A DNA stretch of 48,887 nt from Candidatus Poribacteria bacterium (GCA_022827055.1 JAJDTR010000008.1:1-48887); one strand, 5' to 3'. Counted from the first letter of the stretch, positions 26,447 to 35,694 are shown. Made by a program: numbers and translations. The notes: generated by a model not told the origin, from the sequence alone.

Positions 26447-28735
26447 TCAATCCGACTGCCACCTAATCTGTCCAATCCCTTCCTTCATGACCGTCCTGAT
26501 CTGGTCGTTGCTCAATGCTTCGCTGAAGATTGCCACCTCGTCAATTACGCCGTTGAAGAATTCTCCCGGCGACTCTTTGCCACGAGTGCCAATAACACAA
26601 GTAGGATCGCCAGAATACTCGATCTCACCCCGAAAAATGTAGCCAAATACCTCCTCGCCGTCAATGTATCCTCTTCTCATGACGCCGTCATAGGTTACTG
26701 CCAGGTGGTGCCACTGGTGCAGTCGCAGTCTACCCGAAAGAAACTCCTTGTTTTCGGAGTTGATGGCTATCCAAAAAACAGGCTCGCCCTGTACTGCGCC
26801 CAATCCCAGGCTTCGAAACGGCGGTTCCCAACGCCGTGAATCACCAAACGGAAGCGTTACTGCGGACAAACCGCTATCCTTATCGGTATGCACTTTCATC
26901 CATGCCATCATGGTTCCGATCGGGATTTGAAGCATCGGGGCGTTTCCACAGTCAACAAAATCGTCTACGCCGTCAAACCGCAATGCCGCTCCAAATTTGC
27001 CTTCAACCCATACGGGATTTCCAATCAGCGTGCCGTCGTTACCGTTGCCTGATAAATCGCCAGCTAGATTTCCTTCTCTCTCATCGAAACCCCACAGCCC
27101 CACTACGCTTCGAGGATCGATCGCGGCTGCACTTGATGCCAGAGGCGTCATCCGATACACGACATAATTCTGGAGGCTTTCCCGCACCACCGTCGGTTCA
27201 AACACCTTCAACTCTGTGAGTGAATGCTCCGCCCGAAGCTCCTCGGGGAATATGCGTCCCGAAATGACCAAGATATCCTCCCTCCGCTCATTACTGAGTC
27301 TCTGCGCCTCCTGAAGTACCTCTTCGGTGGGCCGTCCCCGGCCTTGGCCCCACGTTATATCCCACGGGATGAAAGATCCGAACCGCTTCGTGCGTGGATA
27401 GTAAAAGGTGTCCTTTTCCGAATACCCGAGGATTTCCAGCGTTACATCGTCCGGCGCTTCCGCCGCGATTATCATGTCGTCCAAATTCTCGGACTTGATG
27501 AATCGAGCGACGGCTTTGCCGTTCGAGAAAGGATATTTGTAGTCCATTATCGCTGCGGCAACCCCACCTAGCAGATGAAGCGCGAGTAACACAGGGAGAA
27601 CGACACTAATGCTCCTCGCCAATCCCAAACTGATTCCATTTAGGCGATTAACAAAATTGAATCTCAGCTTTGGAAGGTCCCGGCAATAGGTGCACAGCCA
27701 GTTTGCAGCGATGAACGCCATGAAGAGAAAACCCCAATGACGTATAAAACCGAAGCGTTTCGAATAAAAGAAAGCCAATAAGCCAATAGTGCCAAACAGA
27801 TACATTAGGAACGCCATGGGTTTCCTGATGAAAAGGAGCAGTCCGAAAAGAAGGATGAGTACTGCCAAGACGCATTTCACTTCATCTGCAGCCGGCAACC
27901 TATCAATGATATAGGTATTCCAATAGCGCAACGTGAATTCTGGAATCGGGAGAAACGCTTTCGGCAAAATATTGAAAGCTCTGAGGAAGTAATACCACTC
28001 GAACTCCGTCCGCCACCCTGTAGAAATCCCGAGGTTTGGACCGGACGGTTTTAGTTGGATGATTGCCGTCACGATACCGAGCAGAATCAAGCCCAAGCCG
28101 ACTCTGATCTCCCGTCTAGGCGGTCGGTCAGGGTTAGCCCACATCTCCCAGCACAAACCGATCAGAATGGCAATCACGATGATTAACGCATGAACGCTCG
28201 TATGACACATCAACAGAAGGATAAGACCCAAAAGCGGCAATCTCTTTCTCCAGTTCCGAAAAAGCGCGCAAAAAAGGAAAAGCAATAGCACACCCAGCGC
28301 ATAGTTTCTACAGATGATAGCGTACTCATAAAAGGGGAGATACCCAAACACAAAGAGCGTTTTCTGCAATCTCGTGAAAGGCGAAAATCTCAAGAAGATA
28401 TAGGCAGAGACGGCGGCGATGATGAGGTGGAAAGGCTGCATAATGATGGGCGACCGGGTAAAGAGTTTCAACACGTAAAGACAAAGATGCCACAGGCCCG
28501 GATGCCCGTCATATCGATTCAGGTGATACAACACCTCAATTGGCGAGTGGCTGTCGCGTGCAATCAGCCATGCCTGCATTTCATCTCGCCACATTTCATG
28601 GTGCCATGCGATAATGCCTCCGAGGAGTAGAAAGAGCGTCGAAACCGCCATTGCGTAAGAAGAGTCAGACAGTTGCGGCAGAAATTTCTCTCGAGGGCTT
28701 CCATTATTGACGATGTCTGACAGTACTGATCCCAT
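26447..28735 (-). CDS. GT-C-type membrane glycosyltransferase fused to a C-terminal LamG domain
   Basis: 762 aa, with GAGGAG 8 bases before the ATG at 28735. Residues about 25-400 hold some ten membrane segments. The first loop carries HHEMWRDEMQAWLIARD, the acidic-pair motif expected in the first extracytoplasmic loop of PMT/ArnT-like enzymes that use lipid-linked sugars. A soluble stretch follows (about 400-540, 'LEILGYSEKDTFYYP'). The last about 220 residues form a LamG/concanavalin-like domain: 'GLWGFDEREGNLAGDLSGNG', 'ALRFDGVDDFVDCGNAP', 'QWHHLAVTYDGVMRRGYIDG' and 'FNGVIDEVAIFSEALSNDQI'. That domain should lie outside the membrane and bind glycans, perhaps acceptor or product. The sugar donor is unknown. 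The C-terminus (EGIGQIRWQSD) lacks the T-x-W-G-x-x-K end seen in the free LamG proteins of this window. Confidence 0.87.
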   Translation of the reverse strand: MGSVLSDIVNNGSPREKFLPQLSDSSYAMAVSTLFLLLGGIIAWHHEMWRDEMQAWLIARDSHSPIEVLYHLNRYDGHPGLWHLCLYVLKLFTRSPIIMQPFHLIIAAVSAYIFLRFSPFTRLQKTLFVFGYLPFYEYAIICRNYALGVLLLFLFCALFRNWRKRLPLLGLILLLMCHTSVHALIIVIAILIGLCWEMWANPDRPPRREIRVGLGLILLGIVTAIIQLKPSGPNLGISTGWRTEFEWYYFLRAFNILPKAFLPIPEFTLRYWNTYIIDRLPAADEVKCVLAVLILLFGLLLFIRKPMAFLMYLFGTIGLLAFFYSKRFGFIRHWGFLFMAFIAANWLCTYCRDLPKLRFNFVNRLNGISLGLARSISVVLPVLLALHLLGGVAAAIMDYKYPFSNGKAVARFIKSENLDDMIIAAEAPDDVTLEILGYSEKDTFYYPRTKRFGSFIPWDITWGQGRGRPTEEVLQEAQRLSNERREDILVISGRIFPEELRAEHSLTELKVFEPTVVRESLQNYVVYRMTPLASSAAAIDPRSVVGLWGFDEREGNLAGDLSGNGNDGTLIGNPVWVEGKFGAALRFDGVDDFVDCGNAPMLQIPIGTMMAWMKVHTDKDSGLSAVTLPFGDSRRWEPPFRSLGLGAVQGEPVFWIAINSENKEFLSGRLRLHQWHHLAVTYDGVMRRGYIDGEEVFGYIFRGEIEYSGDPTCVIGTRGKESPGEFFNGVIDEVAIFSEALSNDQIRTVMKEGIGQIRWQSD

Positions 28736-28962
28736 TTTGCAGTCTCCTCATTGCTTCGTGTTCTATCGGAGCGAGTTGTTCTCGCGACGGTCGTCCGTAG
28801 ATTGAGTTGAACGTAAACACCTGTAGAATTACGCACATCAGGGGACCTTTAGGGGTTCATATTGTCCAAAATAACCGAGATTCGAATGAAACCCAACATT
28901 TTAAATCACACTACCCCTATGGACTGCGAATTATAACACAGAGACAAGCGCGATGATACATT

Positions 28963-29005
28963 AATGGTTTATTTTCCAAAAAAATATGGTTAGTGTTGGG
29001 TGCCG
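28963..29005 (+). repeat. 43-bp exact direct repeat, copy 1
   Basis: Starts AATGGTTTATTTTCC and ends GTTGGGTGCCG. It is identical over 43 bases to 37009-37051, 8 kb away. Here the last G is also the first base of a CTAC-type hairpin. Confidence 0.9.
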
Positions 29006-29029
29006 GTGCGGTTAGAAACCGCACCTACC
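29005..29029. repeat. CTAC-type hairpin, perfect 9-bp stem
   Basis: GGTGCGGTT (29005-29013), AGA, AACCGCACC (29017-29025), TACC. The near-identical copy at 29264-29289 has loop AGGA. Confidence 0.8.
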
Positions 29030-29263
29030 AGCGTGGTAGAACCGTTTCTTGTGCCAGTCTCGTAAGCATTAAATTCTTAGAAAATACACCAATTAACTAA
29101 CCCAAGTTGTCACTTACGGGATTTTTTCCATACATCACCGCTTTTCATTGAGTGAAGTTAATCAATCACGGATCATTCGTAGCGCAATCTATCAATTTGC
29201 GCATTGCGAGCACAATCTGAATGAAGTTTAAAAAATTATTTCGGTAATATCCTAACGATGCTC

Positions 29264-29289
29264 GGTGCGGTTAGGAAACCGCACCTACC
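29264..29289. repeat. CTAC-type hairpin, perfect 9-bp stem
   Basis: GGTGCGGTT (29264-29272), AGGA, AACCGCACC (29277-29285), TACC. The flank CGAGTT is shared with the copy at 12510-12537. Confidence 0.8.
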
Positions 29290-29447
29290 GAGTTTAGGGA
29301 AAACTGAATTACCGATTTAAATACTTAATCTTCATACAGATTGCGCTACAAGGCAGCGACTTCGGTTAACGAACACAGGAAATTGCATTCCGAGTCATGC
29401 GACATGTGTCCGACGGAATTCAAAGGACAGAATGACGCCATACGATA

Positions 29448-29476
29448 TTGACCAAGCCGCTGTTTCGTGGTATGAT
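29448..29476 (+). promoter_or_regulatory. Sigma70-like promoter for the LamG/DUF4838 pair
   Basis: TTGACC (29448-29453), 17-base spacer, TATGAT (29471-29476), about 130 bases before the ATG at 29609. The spacer end TGTTTCGTGGTAT is identical to that of the WD40 gene promoter. Confidence 0.6.
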
Positions 29477-29608
29477 AGAATGACACTATGATTCGAATGT
29501 TCGTCCACTAGGTCGTTTTGAGCTTGGATCCATCAGACACGCCAATACGGGGGATGGTGCCTTGCCAAACCTTTAATCTGTATTGTATCTTCATAGGAGG
29601 GATACAAC

Positions 29609-30451
29609 ATGAAAGTCACGATACCTAGGACAATGGGCTGGTGGCTCGGAGTGATTGTCCTGATACTGATGCCTGCGGGTCAGAATCACGCCGCGCTGAA
29701 CTTGGAAAACGCTGTCGGAATTTGGTTATTTGACGAAATTGTTGGAAACGAGGTGATAGACTCCTCTGGGAACGAAAACCATGGGACGTTTACCAAAGGC
29801 GCGGATCCGGAGCGAATAAGACGAGGAAAGTTCGAGCGAGCGCTCGTATTCGATGGAAAGGATGATTCCATTGACGTACCGCGTTCGGACAGCTTAAAGG
29901 CAATCAAGACGCAGATTAGCCTCTCCGTTTGGGTCTATCCTGACGGTGTGCAGCCCCCCGTTAGAGATGGAAAAACCGCCATTTCGGGCGGTATCATGGA
30001 AAAAAAAGATCGCAGCGGCTGGTCGCTTTATAGCTGGGAGAGCGATCTTGGCGCGGCAACCCTCACATGGCACCTCAGCTTGGCAGGGGTTTGGTCGAGT
30101 GCGAACGGTATGGTTGTTGCCGGTATCTTGAACGAATGGCAACACATCGGTTGCACCTACGATGGCAAACAGGTAAAGTTTTACTTGAACGGAGAATTAA
30201 AGGCGGAGCACCCGCAAAAGGGCGAAATACGGTCATTTCCCGATAAATTGACGTTAGGTCTCAGGTCGTCCGGCGACCACAGCGGTTGGTTCAAGGGAAC
30301 GATAGACGATGTCGCCATCTTCAATACCGCACTGGACGACAATGACATTGAGAAGCTCATGAATGTGGGTCTTGGCCGCACCTTTGATGTCCTTGCTGTG
30401 TCTCCATCCGACAAGATGGCTACCGTGTGGGGAAGGCTCAAAACAAGGTGA
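29609..30451 (+). CDS. Secreted LamG-domain protein
   Basis: 280 aa. GGAGGGATACAAC precedes the ATG. Residues 1-29 are a signal peptide (hydrophobic 'WWLGVIVLILMPAG', ending NHAA). The remainder is one LamG/concanavalin-type beta-sandwich: 'GIWLFDEIVGNEVIDSSGNE', 'ALVFDGKDDSIDVPRSDSL', 'TQISLSVWVYPDGVQPPVR', 'EWQHIGCTYDGKQVKFYLNG' and 'FKGTIDDVAIFNTALDDNDI'. Such domains bind glycans or other surface ligands, and no catalytic residues are evident. The last 13 residues are DKMATVWGRLKTR. Two further LamG-like proteins in the window end with the same T-x-W-G-x-x-K pattern. The DUF4838 gene starts 6 bases after its stop, so they form an operon and may act on one glycan. Confidence 0.9.
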   Translation: MKVTIPRTMGWWLGVIVLILMPAGQNHAALNLENAVGIWLFDEIVGNEVIDSSGNENHGTFTKGADPERIRRGKFERALVFDGKDDSIDVPRSDSLKAIKTQISLSVWVYPDGVQPPVRDGKTAISGGIMEKKDRSGWSLYSWESDLGAATLTWHLSLAGVWSSANGMVVAGILNEWQHIGCTYDGKQVKFYLNGELKAEHPQKGEIRSFPDKLTLGLRSSGDHSGWFKGTIDDVAIFNTALDDNDIEKLMNVGLGRTFDVLAVSPSDKMATVWGRLKTR

Positions 30452-30457
30452 CAAAAA

Positions 30458-32434
30458 ATGAATACCACCGACGCGGACCATGCGTTCATGCGTGTGAGCC
30501 TCATTGTGATCGCGTTCATGTTCGCATACATAAGCCCTGACTCTCACGCGACAGAAAGGGGTAATATGACTAAGCTTGTCATCGCAAACAATTCAACCAG
30601 CAACTACGTTATTGTCATTTCCGAAACCGCTTCACCCTCCGAGAAACATGCAGCCGACGAGTTACAATTCTTCTTGAGGGAGATATCTGGCGCTAACCTT
30701 CCAATCGTTACCGACGGTGGTGAATTGAGATTTCATGAGATTATTCTGGGGGACAGTCTTCACTTAAAACAGCTTAATGCCGAAATTGACTTTGACGCGT
30801 TGGGGGATGATGGCTTCACCATTCGCACGGAGGGAAACTACCTGATTGTAGCAGGGGGCAGGCAAAGAGGTACGATGTACGGGGTTTACACCTTTTTAGA
30901 GGACTACCTTGGATGCCGATGGTTTCATCCGGAAGTAAGCCGCGTTCCCAAGCGTCAGCGGATCGAGATAGCCAGCATCAACGATACGCAAACCCCAATA
31001 ATAGCTTCAAGGGACACACACTATTTTGTGGGCGAAGATGCGGACTGGGCGGCGCGCAACAAGATTAATGGTCATCACGCTCGCGGGCTTACAGACAAAC
31101 ACGGCGGTAGAATCCGTTTCGCCTCGCCCATGTACCATACCTTCTACCGGCTCATGCCTCGTGGAGTGCATCACGGGGTACAGGAATACTTCAAGGAACG
31201 GCCCGAATACTATGCTGAAGTCAATGGCGAACGGGTTGGGGAGTATGCACAATTGTGCCTTACCAATCCCGATGTACTCCGCATCGCTATCGAGACCGTC
31301 AAGCGATGGATACGCGAACAGCCCGATAGAACCATCTTTACAGTGTCTCAGAATGACTACGGCGGATGGTGCGAATGCGAGGATTGCCGTGCGGTAGACG
31401 AGCGTGAAGAAAGCCACATGGGCTCGCTCCTGCAGTTTGTCAACCAAGTCGCCGAAGCCATAGAGGAGGAACATCCGGACAAATACATCTCTACTCTGGC
31501 GTATGCCTACAGCCGCAAACCGCCGAAAACCGTGCGCCCGAGACGCAATGTTCTCGTCCGGCTCAGTGACATTGAGTGCTGTTTTTCGCACCCGCTCGGC
31601 ACTTGCACTTTCAGCCGCAATCCCAGCGCGCCAGTGTCCGTCGTGGACGACATCAAGAAATGGTCGGAGATTTCGGATCAGCTCTTTATCTGGGACTATG
31701 TCATCAACTTTCAACACTGGTTGGCGCCGCATCCAAACCTTTACGTCCTAAAACCGAACATGCAGTTCTTCGTCAAATACGGGGTGAAGGAGATGTTTCC
31801 GCAAGCTGACCCGTTTAATCCCATGGGCGAGTTCTCCGAGCTTCGAGCTTACCTTTTGGCTAAACTCATGTGGAATCCGAACTTTGATGTGGACAAGGGC
31901 GTTGGCGAGTTTCTGGATGCTTATTACGGGTCGGCAGCGCGTCCTATTTTGGAATACATCGACATGCTCCACAAGAAGGCTACCGACGAGTGGATCCACA
32001 TGACAATTAGCGCTCCCATGACAAGCCCGCTATATTCCCCGGATCTCATGATGCGGGCGAACACCCTATTCGACGAAGCGGAACGGTTGGCGGACGATGA
32101 AACGATTTCGCTAAGAGTGAAAGTTGCCAGACTCAGCATCCAATACGTGGAAATCATAACGACGCCGCCAGATGACCCTAAGCGGCAAGGACTCGTAGAC
32201 TACTTCTTCAAGATTGCCGACAAGGCGGGCATCAGCTATTTGGGGGAGGCATGGGGTTCGGATCCGGAGCATATGAAAACCCGTCAAGGGAATAACTTTC
32301 TGGTGTGGGCGTGCTCCGCCTGCGGAAAGCCATTTTTCAGTTTCGATAAAAAAGATTTGGCAAAGAGGGAAACGGCACACAAGACGTTATGGTGCCCAAA
32401 GAAGGGAGAGGCGCCCCCGTATCAAGAGCAATAG
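30458..32434 (+). CDS. Secreted DUF4838-family protein with a cysteine-rich C-terminal tail
   Basis: 658 aa. The N-terminal 'FMRVSLIVIAFMFAYISPDS' is a signal peptide or anchor. Residues about 40-160 are the alpha-glucuronidase N-terminal-like domain ('SEKHAADELQFFLREISGA', 'YLIVAGGRQRGTMYGVYTF'). The DUF4838 core follows with 'RPEYYAEVNGERVG', 'QLCLTNPDVLRI', VSQNDYGGWCECEDC (C305/C307/C310), 'SRKPPKTVRPRRNV' and 'LFIWDYVINF'. A helical part is next ('GKLMWNP'-like 'AKLMWNPNFDVDKG'). The last 40 residues, ACSACGKPFF...HKTLWCPKKG, look like a partial zinc-ribbon absent from the other DUF4838 protein here. A role in degrading uronate-containing glycans outside the cytoplasm is plausible but unproven. 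It is translated just after the LamG gene, and its own ribosome binding site is weak. Confidence 0.88.
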   Translation: MNTTDADHAFMRVSLIVIAFMFAYISPDSHATERGNMTKLVIANNSTSNYVIVISETASPSEKHAADELQFFLREISGANLPIVTDGGELRFHEIILGDSLHLKQLNAEIDFDALGDDGFTIRTEGNYLIVAGGRQRGTMYGVYTFLEDYLGCRWFHPEVSRVPKRQRIEIASINDTQTPIIASRDTHYFVGEDADWAARNKINGHHARGLTDKHGGRIRFASPMYHTFYRLMPRGVHHGVQEYFKERPEYYAEVNGERVGEYAQLCLTNPDVLRIAIETVKRWIREQPDRTIFTVSQNDYGGWCECEDCRAVDEREESHMGSLLQFVNQVAEAIEEEHPDKYISTLAYAYSRKPPKTVRPRRNVLVRLSDIECCFSHPLGTCTFSRNPSAPVSVVDDIKKWSEISDQLFIWDYVINFQHWLAPHPNLYVLKPNMQFFVKYGVKEMFPQADPFNPMGEFSELRAYLLAKLMWNPNFDVDKGVGEFLDAYYGSAARPILEYIDMLHKKATDEWIHMTISAPMTSPLYSPDLMMRANTLFDEAERLADDETISLRVKVARLSIQYVEIITTPPDDPKRQGLVDYFFKIADKAGISYLGEAWGSDPEHMKTRQGNNFLVWACSACGKPFFSFDKKDLAKRETAHKTLWCPKKGEAPPYQEQ

Positions 32435-32467
32435 TCGAACGATGCAGCCTACCGAGATCCAGGACGA

Positions 32468-33306
32468 CTAAAGAGCGACACGCACGGTGGGAACAACGAG
32501 TTGCCGCTGGGCATCGGACAGTCGACCAAGAAGTTCATCCGTCACATTCACCGGTTCATCCATGGTCGAGATGTTCTGCGATTTCATAAAGTGGGGGCCG
32601 TAACCGACATGTAACGTGTAGCGCGTCTTCTCGCTGCGGTTGGTAAACCCGCCGTGCCGGCACGCCTCGGTGAACAGTATGCCGTCACCCGCTTTGACAG
32701 GTATCCCGACAACACCCGGCTCATCCTCTACAGACCCGGTTTTTACCGGAACGGGAAATGCGTTGCGGTGCGAGCCGGGGACGAAGCAGGTGGGACCCTC
32801 GTCCATGGATACGTCGTGTAGAAAATAAATCATTCGCACCATCGTAGCTTGGATCTCACCATCAATTACCTCGTAACGATATTTCTGCCGCCGTCCATCC
32901 GGATGGCCCAAGTGCATTCCACTGGCATTATTGGTATACCTAATCCTCAATTCAGAATTGTTGATGCTGATTTCGCTTTGGATAATGCGCCGCACATACG
33001 TCAAGGTGCGATCGTGACCAATCAGCATGTCGAACGCGTCGGGATACAGCCAGAAATCCTCAATCATCAGCGTCCTGGCGTCCTCGGGGCCGTTCACCTG
33101 CGCGAAATAGGCATGTTGCTGATTTTGCCAATACTCATGCCCCCACACCGCCCGCCATTTGGGGGAGATTCGTGTCGGCAGGCAAGTGCATGTTCTTCAA
33201 GCTCAACAGCGGCTTCGTAGAGCCGCTGTGCTTCGTTGGTCGATAACAGACCGGGGATATGCAGAAAACCGCTTAAGTCGAAGAGATAACGTTCACGATC
33301 GTCCAT
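32468..33306 (-). pseudogene. PhyH family gene interrupted by a single-base frameshift
   Basis: The N-terminal part is read from the ATG at 33306 (MDDRERYLFDLSGFLHIPG to ...LACRHESPP). The rest continues in another frame as KWRAVWGHEYWQNQQ... to the stop at 32468. The frames join at a run of five C on the minus strand (plus 33161-33165). One extra C would restore a single 280-aa reading frame with SPPKWRAVWG across the join. The C-terminal part has an H-x-D candidate (GHPDG), H in 'ACRHGGF' and 'SEKTRYTLHVGYG'. A true pseudogene and a homopolymer sequencing error are equally possible. It is the last gene of a four-gene PhyH array. Confidence 0.82.
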
Positions 33307-33388
33307 AACGACACCTCAAGATTACAGCCCGCCTCTGTTTTTTGGTCGCGCTGTCGTCGGTCCAAGGCTACACGTGCCCACATTGCGG

Positions 33389-34261
33389 TTACATCCTCTG
33401 ATATTTCGCCTCCCATTCTTCAAAGCTGGTTTTGGGTCCCTTTGAAAGCACAACGAATGGCCAGGTTCTGTTTGCCATGTAGTCAGCCGCCTTTCGTTGT
33501 TCAGGGTTCAAGTCTGCACGATCCGGCGTGGGAAAATATCGGAAGTCGATACTCCATCGGGAGTCCTTCGTGGTGTTGAGTTTGCTGCCGTGTATACAAA
33601 GGTTCGAGAAAAATAGGGCGCTTCCCGGCTCGAGGGGTACGGGTACGGGGGTGCCTCGTGTTTCCACATCCTCGTCCATCCGAACGTTTGAATCTTCGCG
33701 GCGTGCGCCGTCAAGCAAACCCCAGCGGTGACTCCCCGGGATGAACCAAAGGCAGCCGTTTTCGACCGTTGCCTCCACGAGCGGCAGCCACACACTGACC
33801 ACGTGCAGGGGCTCGGTATGCCGCTCCTTTTTCCCGATTGTCGGTTGGTCGTAGTATTGACTGTCCTGGTGCCACGGAAACGACGCTACCTCGCTGTCGG
33901 GAAGCTTAGTCCGCAGGCCCGAGCGACCGTCGCTCGAGATTTCGGAGCCTAGCATGAAGTTGACGATGCGAATGATGCTTGGAAGGGTATAAAGATCGTA
34001 GAATTCGCGGCCAAAAGCACCGTGGTTCCAACCGCGTGGACTAATTCCTTGATCGTTGCAAATAGCCGCGTAGCGCCGCGTAAAGGGCTCGTCTTCATAG
34101 AGCGACGAGAGTTTGCCCTCGGCATATTGCTCACGAGCATATTTGTCCACCCTAGCCTTGATGAAATCTCGCATGGGATCCAGTTCGGATTCATCGATGA
34201 TGTTATCCACGACAACGAATCCGTTCTGTTCGTAGACTGCTATGATTTCTCGATCTGTCAT
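33389..34261 (-). CDS. Phytanoyl-CoA dioxygenase (PhyH) family protein
   Basis: 290 aa. The iron site is intact: H131-x-D133 (FPWHQDSQYYD) and H224 (LCIHGSKLNT), with R235 (DSRWSIDF) as the 2-oxoglutarate-binding candidate. The start 'MTDREIIAVYEQNGFVVVDN' is typical. It is a close paralogue (about 70 percent identical by eye, same length) of the gene at 34738-35610, with the same 'NIIDESELDPMRDFIK', 'REQYAEGKLSSLY' and 'GTPVPVPL' segments, so the pair arose by tandem duplication. The substrate is unknown. No clear ribosome binding site precedes the ATG at 34261. The 476-base gap upstream may hold its promoter. Confidence 0.92.
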   Translation of the reverse strand: MTDREIIAVYEQNGFVVVDNIIDESELDPMRDFIKARVDKYAREQYAEGKLSSLYEDEPFTRRYAAICNDQGISPRGWNHGAFGREFYDLYTLPSIIRIVNFMLGSEISSDGRSGLRTKLPDSEVASFPWHQDSQYYDQPTIGKKERHTEPLHVVSVWLPLVEATVENGCLWFIPGSHRWGLLDGARREDSNVRMDEDVETRGTPVPVPLEPGSALFFSNLCIHGSKLNTTKDSRWSIDFRYFPTPDRADLNPEQRKAADYMANRTWPFVVLSKGPKTSFEEWEAKYQRM

Positions 34262-34573
34262 AATGGTGGAGTGGAAGGATCGCGTCGAGAGTAGCTGTAG
34301 ACAAAAACAGGCGTGGAACGTTCGCCGTGGAACGAGAGTTCATTTGTCGATTTTATTTGATGCGAGTTTCACACACTATCGGCAAGAGCGGACAACGAAA
34401 CTTTTATCGTCATTTAGGTTCATATTTACACACAGTTCAGTACGCAGGCAAGTGAACAGCCAAACTGATGTGAAATGAAACAATTAGAGATTGGTAATTT
34501 GATGATTTCAGATTATTACGACTAATTAATTGCAGGAGCGAGTTTGCTCGCGAAAAGAGGCCGCGATTCCGAG

Positions 34574-34618
34574 AAGATTTCTATCGCACTCGCTATTCGC
34601 TCGATTGATCTCCTACAG
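34574..34618 (+). repeat. CTCTATCGC-type dispersed repeat, most complete copy
   Basis: 45 bases from AGATTTCTATCGCACTCGC through TATTCGCTCGATTGATC to TCCTACAG. Its ends GAGATC/GATCTC-like words are inverted repeats in other copies. Further copies lie at 34636-34678, 43560-43600, 47853-47878, 47883-47920 and 17392-17431. Confidence 0.75.
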
Positions 34619-34635
34619 AAGACGCGCAATAAAAG

Positions 34636-34678
34636 GATCTCTATCGCCCTCCTTAATCAGTCGGTTGATTGCTACTAC
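34636..34678 (+). repeat. CTCTATCGC-type dispersed repeat, diverged copy
   Basis: GATCTCTATCGCCCTCC, then TTAATCAGTCGGTTGATTGCTACTAC. It follows the copy at 34574-34618 after 17 bases. Confidence 0.6.
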
Positions 34679-34737
34679 GAACCCAATTCCGCGAGTCCCG
34701 TCTGTATGATTCTGTTTTCAATGACTATTAAATGAGA

Positions 34738-35610
34738 TTACTTATTGTGATGCGACGCTTCCCATTCCTCGAAGCTGGTTGTGGGACCCTTGGATAGCAC
34801 GATAAGCGGCCGCGTCTTGTTTTTCACGAAGTCAGCCGCTTTCCGTTGTTCGGGGTCCAGCTCGGCGCGCTCCGGCGTGGGAAAATAGCGAAAGTCAATG
34901 CTCCATCGAGAGTCGTTCGTGGTATTCATTTTGCTGCAATGCACGCACAGGTTTGAGAAAAATATGGCGCCGCCCGTTTTGAGCGGAACCGGAACGGGGG
35001 TACCGCGCGCCTCCACATCTTCCTCCATCCTAACGTTCGAGTCCTCGCCGCGCGCACCGTCAAGCCGGCCCCAGCGGTGACTCCCCGGTATGACCCAACA
35101 GCAGCCGTTTTCGATCGTCGCCTCGACAAGCGGTACCCACACGGTAACCATATGAAGATGGTCCGTGTGCCTCTCCTTCTTTCCGATTGTAGACTGGTCC
35201 ACGTACTGACTGTCTTGGTGCCACGGAAACGATGTAATCTCGCAGTCGGGTAGTTTCGTCCGGAGCGCCGGTCCCCCGATATTCGAGACCTCAGGTCCAA
35301 GGAGAAAGCCTAACACGCGAAGAATCCCCGGTAGGTTGTAAAGATCGTAGAATTCGCGTCCAAATGACCCCAAGTACCAACCACGAGGCATAAGCCCCTG
35401 TTCTTTACAGATGGCGGCATAGCGCCGCGTGAAGGATTTCTCGGCATAGAGCGACGAAAGTTTGCCCTCGGCGTACTGTTCACGGGCATGTTTGTCCACT
35501 TTAACCTTGATGAAATCGCGCATGGGATCCAGTTCGGATTCATCAATGATATTTTCAACGACAACGTAACCATTCTGCTCGTACGATTCTTTGATTTCCT
35601 GATTTGTCAT
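34738..35610 (-). CDS. Phytanoyl-CoA dioxygenase (PhyH) family protein, paralogue of the gene at 33389-34261
   Basis: 290 aa from the ATG at 35610 (MTNQEIKESYEQNGYVVVEN), chosen because it aligns exactly with the paralogue's start. The frame is open to 35637. H131-x-D133 (FPWHQDSQYVD), H224 (LCVHCSKMNT) and R235 are all retained. Differences from the paralogue cluster around the active-site entrance: 'YLGSFGREFYDLYNLPG' and 'GPEVSNIGGPALRTKLPDC'. These are the changes expected if the two copies have drifted to different substrates. That is inference. It is followed upstream by the H-x-G PhyH gene after 84 bases on the same strand. Confidence 0.92.
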   Translation of the reverse strand: MTNQEIKESYEQNGYVVVENIIDESELDPMRDFIKVKVDKHAREQYAEGKLSSLYAEKSFTRRYAAICKEQGLMPRGWYLGSFGREFYDLYNLPGILRVLGFLLGPEVSNIGGPALRTKLPDCEITSFPWHQDSQYVDQSTIGKKERHTDHLHMVTVWVPLVEATIENGCCWVIPGSHRWGRLDGARGEDSNVRMEEDVEARGTPVPVPLKTGGAIFFSNLCVHCSKMNTTNDSRWSIDFRYFPTPERAELDPEQRKAADFVKNKTRPLIVLSKGPTTSFEEWEASHHNK

Positions 35611-35694
35611 AAGACTCAAGATGGAGATTCGTGTCAAAAAATGACACTATGGGTGGGTGTGCGCTGTGAAGGCAGTGCATTCAGATTCAGCACT

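Larger units (their letters stand above)
28736..29447. other. Long intergenic region rich in dispersed repeats
   Basis: Holds GCGAG-TTGTT-CTCGC (28772-28786), the 43-bp exact repeat (28963-29005), GGTGCGGTT-AGA-AACCGCACC-TACC (29005-29029), the 18-base word shared with 1830-1847 (29092-29109), an imperfect GCGCAA/TTGCGC pair (29182-29202) and GGTGCGGTT-AGGA-AACCGCACC-TACC (29264-29289). No gene is seen. Confidence 0.7.
34262..34737. other. Gap between PhyH paralogues holding dispersed repeats
   Basis: Contains hairpin GCGAG-TTT-GCTCGC (34539-34552), a full CTCTATCGC-type repeat (34574-34618) and a second diverged copy (34636-34678). The rest is AT-rich with nothing recognisable. Confidence 0.65.

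Noticed and set aside
34574..34678. CRISPR-like spacing of two similar repeats
   Set aside because: Only two diverged copies with a 17-base gap, no further units and no cas genes. The same element occurs singly elsewhere, so it is a dispersed repeat.
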